Below, piece by piece: positions 12,005-25,037 of a DNA stretch of 64,000 nucleotides (position 1 is its first letter; every line of letters begins with the position of its first letter). The translations under genes and the position numbers were made by a program. Source of the DNA: Ascaris suum (lineage: Eukaryota > Nematoda > Chromadorea > Rhabditida > Ascarididae); NCBI GenBank assembly GCA_013433145.1, contig CM024184.1, positions 4,216,137 through 4,280,136 of the forward strand. Direction: 5' to 3'. The notes beneath the pieces are model-generated. The model was given only the letters and a program-made list of their open reading frames with translations. It searched no databases and had not been told where the DNA came from.

Positions 12005-15000
12005 TCACGAGAAATCGAGTTTTGATAGAGGAGTCAATTGTAACTCTTCCTCAGCTTTCTCATTTTGCTTCACCGAAGTGGTGTTAGCGAACTGAGTTGG
12101 CGATTCTTCATCCTACAAATATCGAACTCAACTAGTAAGCACTTCCTTGACAAACTACAGAAGGCCGGAAACATTTCAAGCCAAGTAGTAACTAACGACG
12201 ATTCATTCTACACAGACACGTTCTATAAATGCATTTAAAACTGATCTAAATGGAATGTACATCAACCTACTAAATGCAATGGAACTGTAAGTAAACACCA
12301 ATTTCGGAGTTTGTTTGCAATTCCCTATTATGCAGCGAGCGATGCGATAAACAGAGCCTCCTAAATGCCATACAGAAGAAAGATTTACGAAGTGACGGTG
12401 CATCGCAGGTATCATCTGAAGTCTGTCGCAGGCATCATTCAAAAACTCACAGTGTACCGCAGGCACCCACATGGAACCTATATCATCCAACCAGGCAACG
12501 TGGAATGAGGGAAAAAAGCAAACCGCTCGTTGTTTTCCCACAGAGTTTATCTGTTTCCGAACTGAATTTAGCCACAAAGATCCGCCCTGCGAAGCGGTTT
12601 GACGCATAGCGAATTTATCTATAACTTACTAGAAGTTAGGCCAAAAAACACCCTATCGGTAGGGACATGTCAATCAAGCATTCATAAATGTAGAAAAGCA
12701 ATATGGATGCCACAAAAAAAAAACGAATGAACCTGAGGTGACGACACGACGGTAGTGGTATCGATTACGCTTTTCAAACAGCGGAAACTTATCTTGCCAA
12801 ATCGACGATTTAAATGATTTCTCCTGCATAGCGACTGATCGATCGAATGCAATGACCTGCTGCGATGAAAGTGAAATGAGCGCAGTTCATTCACGTAACA
12901 CGTATCAGTCATTGTCACGTATGCATTCGGTTCACATAAACCCTTAAAATGTTGCAAAATTTTTGCAAAACTCACAAGTATATGGAAAACGATTTTTTAT
13001 CATGTTTTTCCCACACAGCTGTTAGTCTAACGTCCACCAGGCCATAGGCAAATTCATTGCGCATCAAACCATTTTACAGAGCGCGTTTCCGTGGCTAAGC
13101 TCACTTCTGAACTGAATTAGCTGTGTGGGAAAAACAATGTGCGGTCTGATCCATCTTAAACAACGTTTTAAGTGCCATCGTCATACAGTCACAGCATTAT
13201 GCTGCTATATGAAGGGTCAGAATGCAACATCCCAACAAATCAACAAAACCTCCGGCTACCTGAATAATACGTTTCACAGCTCTCATGAACTTGTCTCCAT
13301 GACCATCTATCGTAAATACCCAGCAACACATCATGAAGCCGTGTAATCTACGGTGTTTTTATTAAGGTAAAAAAGGTCTTGGAATTTACAAGGATAAAAT
13401 ACCTCCCCTTGCCGTCGTCTCACAATTTATAGTTCTGTGACAAAAAATACGCACCGCACGGCCACTCAACTAAACTGGTATCTATATGCTCGTGACATCT
13501 GCACCGACAACACCGAACCACCGGCATTGCCCGAAAGATAGTGGCTGGAATAAAGGACAGCCCGCTGATAAACCAAGTTCACCTCCCGCCTACCTCCGAA
13601 CTCATCAGCATAGTTTAAGCGCTCTCTCTTCATCCTCGTCAAAACTTGGCACATGCAAATATCGGCGGACTAAACATGCTGCAAGTATATCTATACAAAT
13701 TTTTCTGGCGGAAAGATAAGGCAATTATTTGCCTTACATTAAAAAATTAAAAACAAACTTCTTTACAGAGGTGCTTGGATACGCAAATGTGACAGACGAC
13801 TCGAAAATCAAATACTTTGGGTTGCTGTTGCTACAACGACTAAAAGCTCAAGAAAAGATAACAAACCATGAGCTTGCTGAGTTGGTAGAATCTACGATAG
13901 CCGTAATCAACCAGGTAAATTTCCTTGTAGAATACATCCGGATAACGCATCTCATTTACTTTCCTATCATGTGCACGTAACGCATGCGCCCTTAAAATTT
14001 CATACTACACTTAAAAGCGCACTGCTCACTGATTTAGCTCTTCCAATTAATAAAAAAAATTCCCAACTAACTGCACTCAATAAGAATGAAATATTTTATT
14101 GCAAAACCAAATATCCTTCAGAGGTATTTTCGACATGATGGTAATTTCTTTTTCTTCTGAAAGAACAACTACCTCTTTTCAATGAATTGCAATTACGTCA
14201 ATGAATTTGCAAAAAAGCGTTCTTTGCATTTTGACGTTACATAACACTTTCAAAATTTAAGCGCTACGACAAGCATAAATTAACAAATGAGACAATTCTA
14301 ATGTTAAAACTGCGTTAAAAATGCACACCTCCAACTGCCATCCACCTCACAGCAGTCAATAATACTGCATATTGCCACCCTTCCTCTATCGGTGCTTCAA
14401 GTACACCTTCCTACACAAATTATTATATTTGGACAATGGTGCAGAAAAGAATTTAGGCAGTTTTGCATTTAACCGATCTAACCGTTTCTATTCGAAACGT
14501 GTGATAACTTAAGAGCCTAGAAGAAGTCACTTATAACTTACGGACTTGTGAAGATCCCAGCCTTTTGCAACGAAAATATTGCAAGTACCCGCTTTATGCC
14601 GACGAATTTCTTGTCACCTCATATAACATTCCACATACTTCTTATAGAATCATACGCTCTAAATAAACATTACTCTCTTATGACGCAAAACCCTATGACT
14701 TTCTACCTATAATTGTTACCAAAACCTCAAAAAACAACAAAAATAACGAAGAAATTAATAAGTGAACTTACATAGTCGGCCCACGTTTCTGTGAAAATTC
14801 GCAATAGAAGATAGGAATCTTTTGTGAAATATCGACAAACTGCTGTGTATCATCCGGGAAGAAAAACCTAATTATATCTTCCGGGTCATGGATATTGACA
14901 GCTCCCTGCAACCCTCTATCAGTTTAAACTGCTTCACTAAGCGGTTGTGTTTCTAAAATAATCAAAATACCTAATAGAGTAACTATAGCCATTGATGCGT

Positions 15001-18000
15001 GCGCAATGATGCGAAATTCAAAAATATCCTTTACATCAGCCAATTAGCAAACATGCAATTCTATAAAGTTGCCAAATGTTTCACCTATAAACAAACGGTC
15101 TTAGAACTCTGAACCACCGAAGCCTAAAATCTTTTACCGTTCGGTGCTAGTATCTCACACTTTCCAATGCCACCGAGCGATTCTTCGAACTCTTTGGCTC
15201 AAATGGCATCTTATGAAAGCACATTCATGAAAACACTTGGGTTCACAAACATAGAACCAATTCCTTTTATTTAGCTCATAACACAGGGGTGGGAATATGC
15301 CTGGAAGGCGAGAAGTTAGTGCAAAAGACTCAAACCTCTAGTTTAATCGACCGTCACTCGATCGGCAAAATCTGCTTTAGAGGGGGTACCATCAAGCTTC
15401 TGTTGCCAGCAACTTGTGCGATGAAGAATGCAAAGAGATCAATTAGGCATTCGACCAGTGCCTACATTCAAGACGTGATAGCCAAAGAGCTTCTTTCGAC
15501 TCTTCGAACAAAAAAATCCACTACGAAATCAACATTGCAAAGATAGTTGGTAAAGCGACAGACTGGGAAGCAATAAAAGCCAGTATTGACCCATATACGT
15601 AGCTTGCATCATATTCCTTCACTATTGCCGCCTTTTAGATTAACGATTGAAACAAAAACTCGAATCAGAAGCAGGAAATACAATGAAAACAAACATCTCA
15701 TTTTTCCGCGCTATACTTATGATCACTTCCTCCCATACCTGAAACACTTTTTACGGTAAGTCGCAATCGTTACCTACCTTGATGTGGCCACCTTGATACT
15801 CATAAGGGTATCTGCAATCGACTACAACGAAACGACGTGCGAACTGTTCATGATCCATCTTATTCAGCAACTCGATGAACGTCTCCGCGCTGATACTTCT
15901 GAACGCACCGGAATCGACCTGCGGGTGAGGCACAGTTTGTAGAGAATAACTCTGAAATAGTTCTTGCCGCAAAGCGATCATAAACATTTTCCGCTCTTCA
16001 TTATCGAATTAGAAAACTTCACTTCAGCTACATCGAAAACGCTTCTGTAAACACCATTTTTCACTGCAATTTCAAAACAGCGTTGCCGCTGTGGCAAATC
16101 TCGACCTCGCTTGCCTGAGGTCGCAACACATTTTCGACTTTACGCATGATGACTGACGGTTCTTATCGAATGACCACTCACTTCGAACTGCTTGAGGCAA
16201 AAAAAAAATCCTGCTGTGTGAACGGCATTCATAGAAAAATGCAATAAACTGCGCGCAGAGAGGACTCATTAACTTCCGAATAAAACAGTAACAGCAAGCC
16301 AGATGTAACGAATTTTTGAACAAACAGGCAACACAGCCTGCTCATACCTCCCTTAGAAAGGAAGCCAGATGTACCGAATATACGAAGGGAACCTAGCCGA
16401 TGGTTCGGAGATCGCCGGATGTTGCACATCGGCGGCCGATTGATAGTCGGCATAAAGTGCCACTAGTATGAGTGAGAAGATGCGGGTAAGCCGATATGGT
16501 ATTTGCTCGTAGCAATTCAATCAATCAGACTTATCTACTAGACATCGTCGGAAATTTTTAAGAACTACGAGAAAAGAAATCGGCTCGACAGGGCCAAAAA
16601 TGGTTCCCTTTCAAATCGATGGTATTGAACTCTCACTCTCTTCCCAATAACCGAACTTCATCTCTACGATCCATGGAAACGATGCAAGAAACAGTATTAC
16701 TTAGGAGGAATTAATAATCCCTTAGGCTGTACAAGTTTGGAGGCACGTATCATAATAAGCTAACCACTTCGAGGAGTTCTGGTAGTTCGTCGTCTCGCAG
16801 TTTGGCAAACTGACCCCTCTCAAGGGCACCTGACGATAGCGCTCGAGAGATAGCGCTAGTTCGGCGGGGTCGCACTTTATCTGTCTCCTTTACGTCAATC
16901 TGCAAAGCTCTTTTCCTAGGTAGCAAGGTTGCTGCATAAGGCTCGCTGAAACCATTTATCTATTTAGGGTGGCGGAAGTTCTGCAAATCTCGTTGAGGTG
17001 AGCACCTGTGGGCGGAAAATTTTCCTTTAATATGAAACAAGATGAAAGCAAGGACTATACCACTGAGGCAAACTCCTCTATCAACACTCGGTCAAACGTC
17101 AACAATACCGTGTTAGGTGAAATAAAAAACTTCTACAGAACTTTCGCCCGCAAGAACACACAAGAACAATTTTGCATGATACTATCATCAATGATGTCAT
17201 CAACAGCATTAAAAAATATTAACTGATAATATCAGTGATAATATCTTTCAAGAAACCTAGAAATTATTCTGTCCAAATCATGACTTCCTGTTCTCATCTC
17301 GGAAATATCTTTCAGAGAATCGCTGAGCAACTAGGATGCTTAAAGCGCCTATCGCCATCCACCGATCAGCGGTGATCAGCGAATTAGCACTAATGAATCT
17401 ATGACTTCTTGACGTCGATTTAATTTGTTGCAGTATCTACCTCAGGATGCAAAAGCACCTCAACACCTCTAACAAGTAGATAGGTGCTTTTCTGAACTAA
17501 AGTATACTAACATCGACTGAGCTGGAACTTCCTAGACGCCTCAGTCTCTAAAAATAACGGACGCATAAACACTATGGACTTAAGACTTGGTGTGAAGTTG
17601 AAGCCCAAACACTGTGAACAATATTCTGATAGAAAAAATTCTATGCATATTAGAACGAAACGAATAAAACTGCATCGCACCAATATATCGGCACCTGCTG
17701 CCTTCGCCTTCTTCGCAGCCACATTCTCTGCAGTATCCTTTGGCTGCCAATAGCAACGTTTACGCACTGCACGTAGAGCACACAACGGCGTCTCACAAAC
17801 AGAAGTACGATCCTCATTCGACAGATGTCTCACTTCACCTCCGGCTTCATTTTTAATCGTCGGACCGTCACTCTGCGTACGTCTGAAACATTCACTGTAT
17901 TGCCAATACTGCTTTATTTGTGTACACCTGCTTATTTACCAACCTCTCGCCATTCAGTAATTTTTATTTCCACCACAAACGAGTGCGGCTATTTTGTTAA

Positions 18001-20709
18001 CCTAGTGCTAGCTTGATCGTGTTGTAAGTAGTTCTATGGGTGCAATTATACCTTTTCCTTTCCCGGTTCTAGGAAATCGTATGTTTCGATCTAAAATATG
18101 GCCAAAGCCATACGTTCAAATGGCCGAATTCGCGACTGTGGGATCAAATAGCGAAAATAAATCGATTTTTGGACTACCTCGAGCAAAATGAAGCGAATAA
18201 TTTCACTCTTATGCCGAAGTTTGGAAAGTGTTACCTTTTTCTCACCCTCTAACATTAAACATATCTTATCTCAACCATATATGGGCATTTACCTCTTCCC
18301 ACTCATATTTTCGGCCGTCAGATATGAGTTCCGGGAAGCAAAGCACCTTATAAAAAATTCACGTCTCTATGAAAATCAATGAGGCAAACGAAACAACGCT
18401 ACTTCAACTGCCGGATGCAAAGTTTTCGATATAAAGTTGTACAAAAATAGCGCAGGAAAAAACGGTTAGAAACCTTCGATTGTGGGAGTTATAAAGCAAT
18501 GATGAAACCTTAACAGACGTTTACAGCAACCTAAAATTACAATGCCGCTGCTACCGATTATATCTCATAGGCTGCTCATATATAAACGCAATTTTGCCTC
18601 AAAGACATCGTTCTTTTATAAATCATGAACATTTTTTATTTAAGTCGAACGAACAACGAGCAATGATCTTACCTATCGATCAAAAAAAGCCGGTATGTGA
18701 GAGCTGGAAAGCAATTTGAAAGAAGCCCATTTTTGCCATTTTTTCGTGATGTCATTGCATTCATAAACGCATTTCTGACAGCTCGCGCACTATTCCCAAG
18801 AGCTGACTTCCAAGAAATAGTTGGCGGAACTAGGGGAAGTCACACTCAACATAAGTTAACCATTCAAGCAAATATAACCTCACGAAAACATGTTTTGCAG
18901 CTGTGGTCGAACTGCTCGTGCTTGATTGAGTGTCATCAGTGAAAACGCTACTTGCATCGCTTATTGTCACGTTCAACTCGTCGCACCACACGTCTTCCAC
19001 CTCGGATGAAACAGTCTGGTTGCTAAGCATCCGTCGAGGCCATGCGACGATCTCTTAATTACTGTTGCAGTAAGAAAATAAACTTAACCCCATTGAAATA
19101 TTACGGATATTAACAACTTGCAAATGTGACTAAACTCTCCCAAGAGTATATGGAATGAGCCTGATGGGCCGTTTGTCTCTTTCGTGTCATCATGAAAGAG
19201 GCAAACGGCACCTGTTTCTTAAGCACCTATTTCCATTTCAATGATCCTTCATGGAGCAAACAGACGATAGTATAAATTTATAGACAATGACCCCTTAAGT
19301 GACAAATTAAGCAAACAATAAATTAAATAATATCAATTTAAATCACTCCGATTACATCAGTAGGACCATCTCGCGAATCTGAAAGAAAACTTCTCACAAA
19401 AACATAAATCATAAGAGGCATTATGATATCGCAAATTTCTCATTCAAATGACCACATTATCCCACTACAACCGAATGAAGCCTCATTGTATTTTCGAATG
19501 CTTGGCTCACCTTCTCTATGTTTGCCCTCTCTCCTCCTCCTCTACCCCCCCCCCCCTCCGGGTGAATAGGTCGATGCGATGCGTTTGACAAGCATAATAA
19601 CCATGTTTAGTACTGCATGGAACAAAATAATCTGATGGACGAATTATTAGCTAAAGTGAGCCAAAGATGAGTCAGCATAAAAAGACTCTGCTAGAGGGCG
19701 ATATAGGTCACTTTAGACCTAATTGATCGAGCGATAAAACATTCAATCGATGTCAGCGATCATCTTTATAATCGCTCGCATATACAATATCGCATCCCCG
19801 CAAAGCTAATAGCAATGCCTCAGTGTCATTCCCTTATGGTCTCTTCATATCCTAAACTTTACAACCTTTTCCTTCCCATCTAACTCAGTATACTTGAAAG
19901 TTGAAAGAACGAAAAAAATAAATTGCATGTATAAATAACAAATATTTACTTTGATTAGTGTTCGACGAATTGCTGCAAAATGATGAGTGGTGGTTGACTA
20001 CTTCCAACATAGTCGTCCTAAAGAAACCCTCCGAACGATCCCTTCGACTTTTCGGCGATTCATTTAAATCAAAGCCATCATATTCTTGCGGATGCCTTCA
20101 ATATAAACTTCACTGTAAAAATACTCTTAGCCAATCACATAATCGTTATAAATATTTGAAATTATAGAGAAAGAAATACTACACGAACGATTAATATGGG
20201 GTGATCGAATTCAAAAACAAAGTATGGCTGATATTTCTCATAATTACAGGAGAAAAATCATCTCTACTGCGAAGAATCTTTTGCCTTGCTTATTCCTTTA
20301 ATTTATAATCGTTAGGGGCATTCGCCTCAATGATGCACTATTGATAATAATTCGAGCAAAAAAGAAAAGTATATTTTCACATAATGAAACGAAAGAGAGG
20401 ATCATATAAATGAGCTCGGAATCGATTAAACGATAAAAAGCATAAAATCCATATCTCGTTACCGATCATCAAAAATGCGTCCATTACATAGAAGCTGACA
20501 CCAGCCCACTTCATAGTTAACACTTAATAATGGCGCAAAAATATCAGTGTAATTTCATTTATTAATTTAATTCTAGAGAAATGTTCGACGTTTATTCTGT
20601 AATACCATTATTGTATGTAAGAAAGCACACATTTGTATATTTCAAGTAAAAGTTCCGCAACCTGCCGCAATGAAATGTTAATATATATTTTTTATTTTAT
20701 ATTATATAT

Positions 20710-20803
<94 letters not shown>

Positions 20804-22332
20804 TAGCTGGATCTGGACTTGTTAAATCTGAAGAACATCGTACTAGATTTCTGATCCCGATAAGCCGCAGTTAGCTCTTACTTACCGTCCCCCCCCCCCC
20901 CTCCCGATGATGATGTCTGTTGTATTTATGCGCACGCACTAACCGAAACATATAGTCCATCGATCAAAGCAGACGCAAGTTTCAAAAAGTGTTCCAACTC
21001 ATTACTTACATGAGTGAATAGTGAATAGCATAAACTTCACATGAGTGAGAATGTCTGAACAGTACCTATCCTCAGGAAATTCAGGTTCTAATGCAACACT
21101 GACGAGGAGCAATCAAATAATGAATGTAGCGCTAACTTCCCGAACTTATTAGCTTTCGAACTAGCCGACACCAGTGAGTTGGTGAACGCTACACGGCTAA
21201 GCAATACTGTACCATTTATTAGCTACATCAGATAAAGGTGTCCTTGCGTTATCGAGTTTCTTCATTGCAGCTTTCTTCATTAGTAACTCGTTTGCACTCG
21301 ATTCCACCTCATCCAAATCCATACACATCTCCTCAATCTTCAAGTCGAGAAGGTCTTTGTCGAGCTCACGTGCCTTAAAATTCATTCCCATTTAAATGAA
21401 ACACTTAATAATCCAACGGATGGAATTATCCTCACCTCCGATACAGACAGGTTAATTGTCGACTACCGCAAGAAAATTTTAGCTAGAGCTTTTAAAGATC
21501 TGTACCTATATTAGAGTTGTTTGAGAGCGGTTTATGCTCCTTCCCCCCCCCCCCCCCCTCCCCCGTCAAAGTTTCATAAATGAGCATAAAAACGATCACT
21601 CGAATACGATTATATAAATTCTTGCTTGACCACAACCAGAACTTCTCGAAGATGAACCATAAAATGTATAGCATATAGCAAGTAGGCCATTTGTTCGTAC
21701 AAATCGAGCACAAAAAACGATTAAATTCACTTGCATTATCCGTTCCTCCTCCCCCCACACAAACTGATGGAAACTGTTTAAAAGGAATCTAGACGGCTCT
21801 TAAAGTGGAAGATGTTCGGACCGTCCTGAGATTTAGGGAATACGATCTGGACGATTATATTCCCAGTACCTCAGAAGCAGGTTATTTTTTTCTTTCTCAA
21901 CTCCAGCAAAGTTGTCTCCGCCTTTTTTTTTCTTCGGCTGAGTGAATACATAGTGCTGTCTTATTTTGCTTCATTAATAAAACAAACTCTTCTAAAGTAA
22001 ATTACATTGAACCTTGTTTACTTTTTCCCAAATTTTAAGTCATTTTACAGCCCGTTTTCACACCCCCCCCAACCACCCCCCTTACACGGCTGCTAGTACT
22101 TATGCATCGAAAACGTTCCTTGCCTTTGATTAAGAATTTATTGTTAAATCAGTGACAATTGCAAAATGCTAATCATTGAGCTTACCTTTACGTCATATTC
22201 ATTTTTAGCATTCACAGTGAACTGTGAAGATGTCGAGTCAGTATGCCCGTTATTAGAGTTGACACTTACTCCAGAATCACGTGAATCCTCATCCATCACG
22301 ATATCCGTCTGATGTTCCACTCGATAATCCAT
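12005..22332 (-). CDS. cdc25: CDC25-type M-phase inducer phosphatase
   Basis: CDC25 removes inhibitory phosphates from Thr/Tyr of cyclin-dependent kinases and so triggers cell-cycle transitions, mainly in nucleus and cytoplasm. Exons (minus): 22332-22186, 21373-21227, 19051-18884, 17872-17681, 16899-16765, 15951-15778, 14905-14772, 13990-13867, 12942-12733, 12112-12005. All phases agree and give about 512 aa, close to known family lengths. Exon 1 starts at an ATG and carries the SRDSG motif typical of CDC25 N-termini. The regulatory half has basic-Ser sites (RPRRTSAISRALSS) suited to kinase/14-3-3 control. The catalytic half shows [20 protein letters not shown], then YCEFSQKRGPTM (catalytic Cys and Arg of CX5R), RYPDVFYKEIYLVDYGYRRF and GLCEPNAYVTM. 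The usual His before the Cys is Tyr. Exons 3-4 boundaries are the least certain; the rest is firm. Confidence 0.93.
12203..12607 (-). other. 134-codon open frame inside the last CDC25 intron
   Basis: An open minus-strand frame in the intron between exons 12942-12733 and 12112-12005. A piece starting after cttcgcag (GGSLWLNSVRKQINSVGK) and ending at a C|GTAAAT donor would also keep phase 0 on both sides and could be an alternative exon. Its Cys/Trp/Met-rich composition does not resemble a CDC25 tail, while direct joining of the flanking exons gives a smooth Ser/Glu-rich C-terminus. I treat it as a shadow or optional exon. Confidence 0.2.
13867..15951 (-). other. cdc25: CDC25 rhodanese-like catalytic domain (three exons)
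   Basis: Exons 15951-15778, 14905-14772 and 13990-13867 encode the catalytic core in order: the first rhodanese strand with [32 protein letters not shown] and the active-site loop CEFSQKRGP, where Cys is the nucleophile and Arg binds phosphate; then AHALRAHDRKVNEMRYPDVF and the final strand and helix. Joins are GGHIK|GAVN in phase 0 and an AT|G split codon after the loop, reproducing the order known for the family. Confidence 0.92.
19545..19556 (-). repeat. Poly-G tract on the CDC25 sense strand
   Basis: Twelve C on the plus strand, so G on the sense strand of CDC25, within the intron between exons 2 and 3. Confidence 0.85.
20712..20800. repeat. (AT)n microsatellite
   Basis: About 89 bp of alternating AT in the CDC25 intron between exons 2 and 3, flanked by further AT-rich sequence. 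Confidence 0.95.
20889..20901 (-). repeat. Poly-G tract on the CDC25 sense strand
   Basis: Thirteen C on the plus strand, in the intron between CDC25 exons 2 and 3, followed after one T by three more C. Confidence 0.85.
21543..21558 (-). repeat. Poly-G tract on the CDC25 sense strand
   Basis: Sixteen C on the plus strand in CDC25 intron 1, followed after one T by five more C. A shorter run of eight C (22063-22070) lies in the same intron with the same orientation. Confidence 0.85.
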
Positions 22333-22343
22333 TCTTCTCTAAA
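22333..22343 (-). promoter_or_regulatory. Possible spliced-leader acceptor just upstream of CDC25 ATG
   Basis: Reading the minus strand, gatatttag lies six bases before the CDC25 ATG. A TTTAG acceptor with no partner exon immediately upstream of a start is what a nematode trans-splice site looks like. It could also be a chance AG. Confidence 0.35.
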
Positions 22344-23419
22344 TATCCCCTCATAATTCACTTAATAAATGAATATCCACAGTTGCGTTACACTAAGCGA
22401 CAAATGGTGAAATCATGGATCGTCAAGGGAGTCGATGAGTAGGCATGCAATATTGACCACCTCATCAGTCCATTTTATCACTACCTGATCAATCAAGAGC
22501 TCATCACTACTTTATCGGTGGAACTTAGTTAACAATAGAAGAGACCACACATATTCAAATTCGTTAAGAAACACCGCAGCTCCTAAGCATTTACTTACAA
22601 TCACTCACAAATACCTGCACCTCACTGCAACTTTAGTCAACAGGTGAATGTGGGATGATTGTGGAATGAAATGAATGTCTTCTTTATGTAATTTCATCTT
22701 CTTCTTATAATTCTCCTGCCTTAGCTAAAACCTAGGCCACGGTGGGACTTGAACTTGGGCGGGGATAGAAGGAGGGCTGATGGAGAGGGATATCTTCCTC
22801 AGTGGACAGATCTCATTGGAGGCAGTATGAAAGCAAAATAACAAACCAGCCATGACTCAAACCAAAGAGATGAGCGTGGTTATTTCTGCAAACGTTGCAG
22901 CACCGCACTAATACACAACCATACTACGCGGTGTTGAAATGCAAAACAATCCACTGTGCATAATGAAAACATCACCTGTTCTATGTATACGACCACTTAG
23001 GTGATGACCCAACTAAATCCCGCAACGAAACCTCAAAGGAAAGTTGATCCTCGATCAGAGATATACGCCACAAGGTTGCAATTGCCTTTTGGGAATGCCA
23101 ATCGCAGAGACATTGTTAGCATCTAGCGATGCCTTTGTTCTATTGCAACTCATCCTCTATGAACTAATAAATCCATCATCGATTTCTTTGAAGGAAGCAA
23201 AATTTGATCAGCTTTTTTCCGAAAATAATCGCAGCAAATTTGATTAATATTGTTGGCCGGGTCCTTGAATGGGCAATTACTAAATTCAATATCCGCTGAC
23301 GACATACACCTGTTTCCTGTAGCGATAAAGTGGTTGCCTTAGCCATTCGAATGCAAACAATTTGCCTGCGGCTATATGGATTGAACGTAGATACAACCAA
23401 CCAACAAAACAGATGTACT

Positions 23420-23656
23420 ATGGACTTTAGCGCAATAGATAAATTTAAAAAACTGACTTATAGGAGAAACTCGTTGCATAAAGATGCAAAAAATAATGAA
23501 ATTGTCGTATTCAATGCTCTCAGATGCAACGCGGTCGACCACTCGAGAACGGTCGACGACGAACACTTTTACGAACGTCGAAATATCTACATGCAAATTC
23601 TGAGTTGTTTCGTCATAGCTATCTGTGCATTTTCCATACTCATAACCTCTTTGTGA
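23420..23656 (+). CDS. Candidate 78-aa single-pass membrane protein
   Basis: An intact plus-strand frame of 78 codons starting MDFSAIDKFKKLTYRRNS. The first 55 residues are polar and charged, and the last 20 or so (QILSCFVIAICAFSILITSL) form one hydrophobic segment directly before the stop, the layout of a tail-anchored protein. An AG-ending stretch (acaaaacag) lies just before the start region and could be an acceptor. The antisense strand is also open here for 108 codons, which weakens the case. I do not recognise a family; it may be a small gene, a terminal exon or chance. Confidence 0.28.
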   Translation: MDFSAIDKFKKLTYRRNSLHKDAKNNEIVVFNALRCNAVDHSRTVDDEHFYERRNIYMQILSCFVIAICAFSILITSL

Positions 23657-23719
23657 TATGATTAACAGGAATGAAGTTCGGTGCAAAAGGTGCTCCATGC
23701 GTAATTTTCGTGGAGCTCG

Positions 23720-23830
23720 ACTTCTCTAGAAAATCGCTCATTTGTTCTAACTCTTGAGCGATAAGACTCCTCTAGAAAAGTTGCTCCTCTGCTCGAACTC
23801 CATAGTAAAATTCCTCTAGAAAATTTCAGA
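23720..23830. repeat. Degenerate tandem repeat of about 45 bp (three units)
   Basis: The string CTCTAGAAAA occurs at about 23724, 23770 and 23814, spaced 46 and 44 bp. Sequence between copies also matches in part (GCTC, GTTCTAACTC versus GCTCGAACTC). It lies in the CDC25/ICE2 divergent upstream region. Confidence 0.75.
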
Positions 23831-25037
23831 CTTGATATCGAATTTGAATTTATAGAAGGACGATTTCGAAGTTATTCATCACTGCTCAGCAGCTTTATTA
23901 TTCAACCCTTGAGTTGAACCTCATCTTGTGGAGTGAACAAGGTGAATGGAAGTGCTCGACTTTCTGATATAGTTTAAAGCTTCATCGACAATAAACACCG
24001 ACTGAGATTGGAGATATGCAGATTTTTCCCTGGTGTGTACAGTCGACGTTATCTTATAATCGTTACGCACGAAAGTTCTAAGGCTTATTTCACAGTAAAG
24101 TTGACATGGAGAAAGGGGAGGAAGGAAGGGATTGGGTCATAAATTTAGGACACCTCAGGCTATCTAACGCTGTCTTCATGAATCATAGACTCCCTCGGAG
24201 TTTTCCAGATTGAAGAATTGAAAAAAAAAATTGAAGAATTTTATTAACAATGCAAAAAAACTTTTCAATTCCCATTTCATCATCGCTTTTATTTTAAGCG
24301 AATTCACAGCGAAAATACATATCAAGTAGATTAATACATAAAATTAAAAAAAAGCGTAATATGTGCTTTTCTCTGCTTCATTCGCCGATGCAAATCGACA
24401 CGCCAATATATAAAAGGAACAGCGAAATAACGCTTTATATGTTTACTTTATCTGCACGGTCGACCTAACTACCTGAAGTTGTAAACTCTTACCTACACAT
24501 CCTATCTGAGGTTGCGTTTCCCCAATTTTGCAGTAGAATCGAGCCGCACCTTCGAGGATTAGCAGATTTATTTATGATTCGAGTATTTCATATGAAATCG
24601 GGGTCGCAACGTCAAGCCATTTATAAATTTAACCGCCATCTTTTCCTCGTTTACAAATCCTCAGCTAAATTAAAACCTTAACAAACAAATACTTATAAAC
24701 CTTACGACTGAGTACGAGTCTCAACATCCGTCACCATACGACTCACCTCAACCCTATTACCTTTGCCAACTAATTACGCGGTCAAATTAAATAACTACAG
24801 TAGTGATAAAATGAAAGCTGATTTCATTCAAATTTAAAATTTCCCGCATAAGCGCATAACTTCGATTGTTCGACCTTCGAAAATATTGTAAAGCCCGAAC
24901 TATCCTGCTATGAGTTCCGCAAACTTCAAGAAAAAGTTCAGGTGTAGGCGATGATCAAGCGCCGCACATCGACGACACTTACCGGAACATTGGGCGGGTT
25001 GTAATTTTTAATGCTACTCAAGCACTCCATTTGAAGA

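Noticed and set aside
13729..13980. Plus-strand frame that looked like an exon with TTTACAG acceptor and CAG|GTAAAT donor
   Set aside because: The minus strand of the same bases encodes the CDC25 RYPDVFYKEIYLVDYGYRRF segment in phase with neighbouring exons.
16072..16323. Possible extra CDC25 exon (DKNRQSSCVKSKMCCDLRQ)
   Set aside because: No acceptor gives the needed phase, and exons 16899-16765 and 15951-15778 join directly in phase 0 with the spacing expected for the family.
20712..20800. AT repeat as a replication origin or matrix attachment site
   Set aside because: Only simple AT alternation is seen; nothing specific supports such a role.
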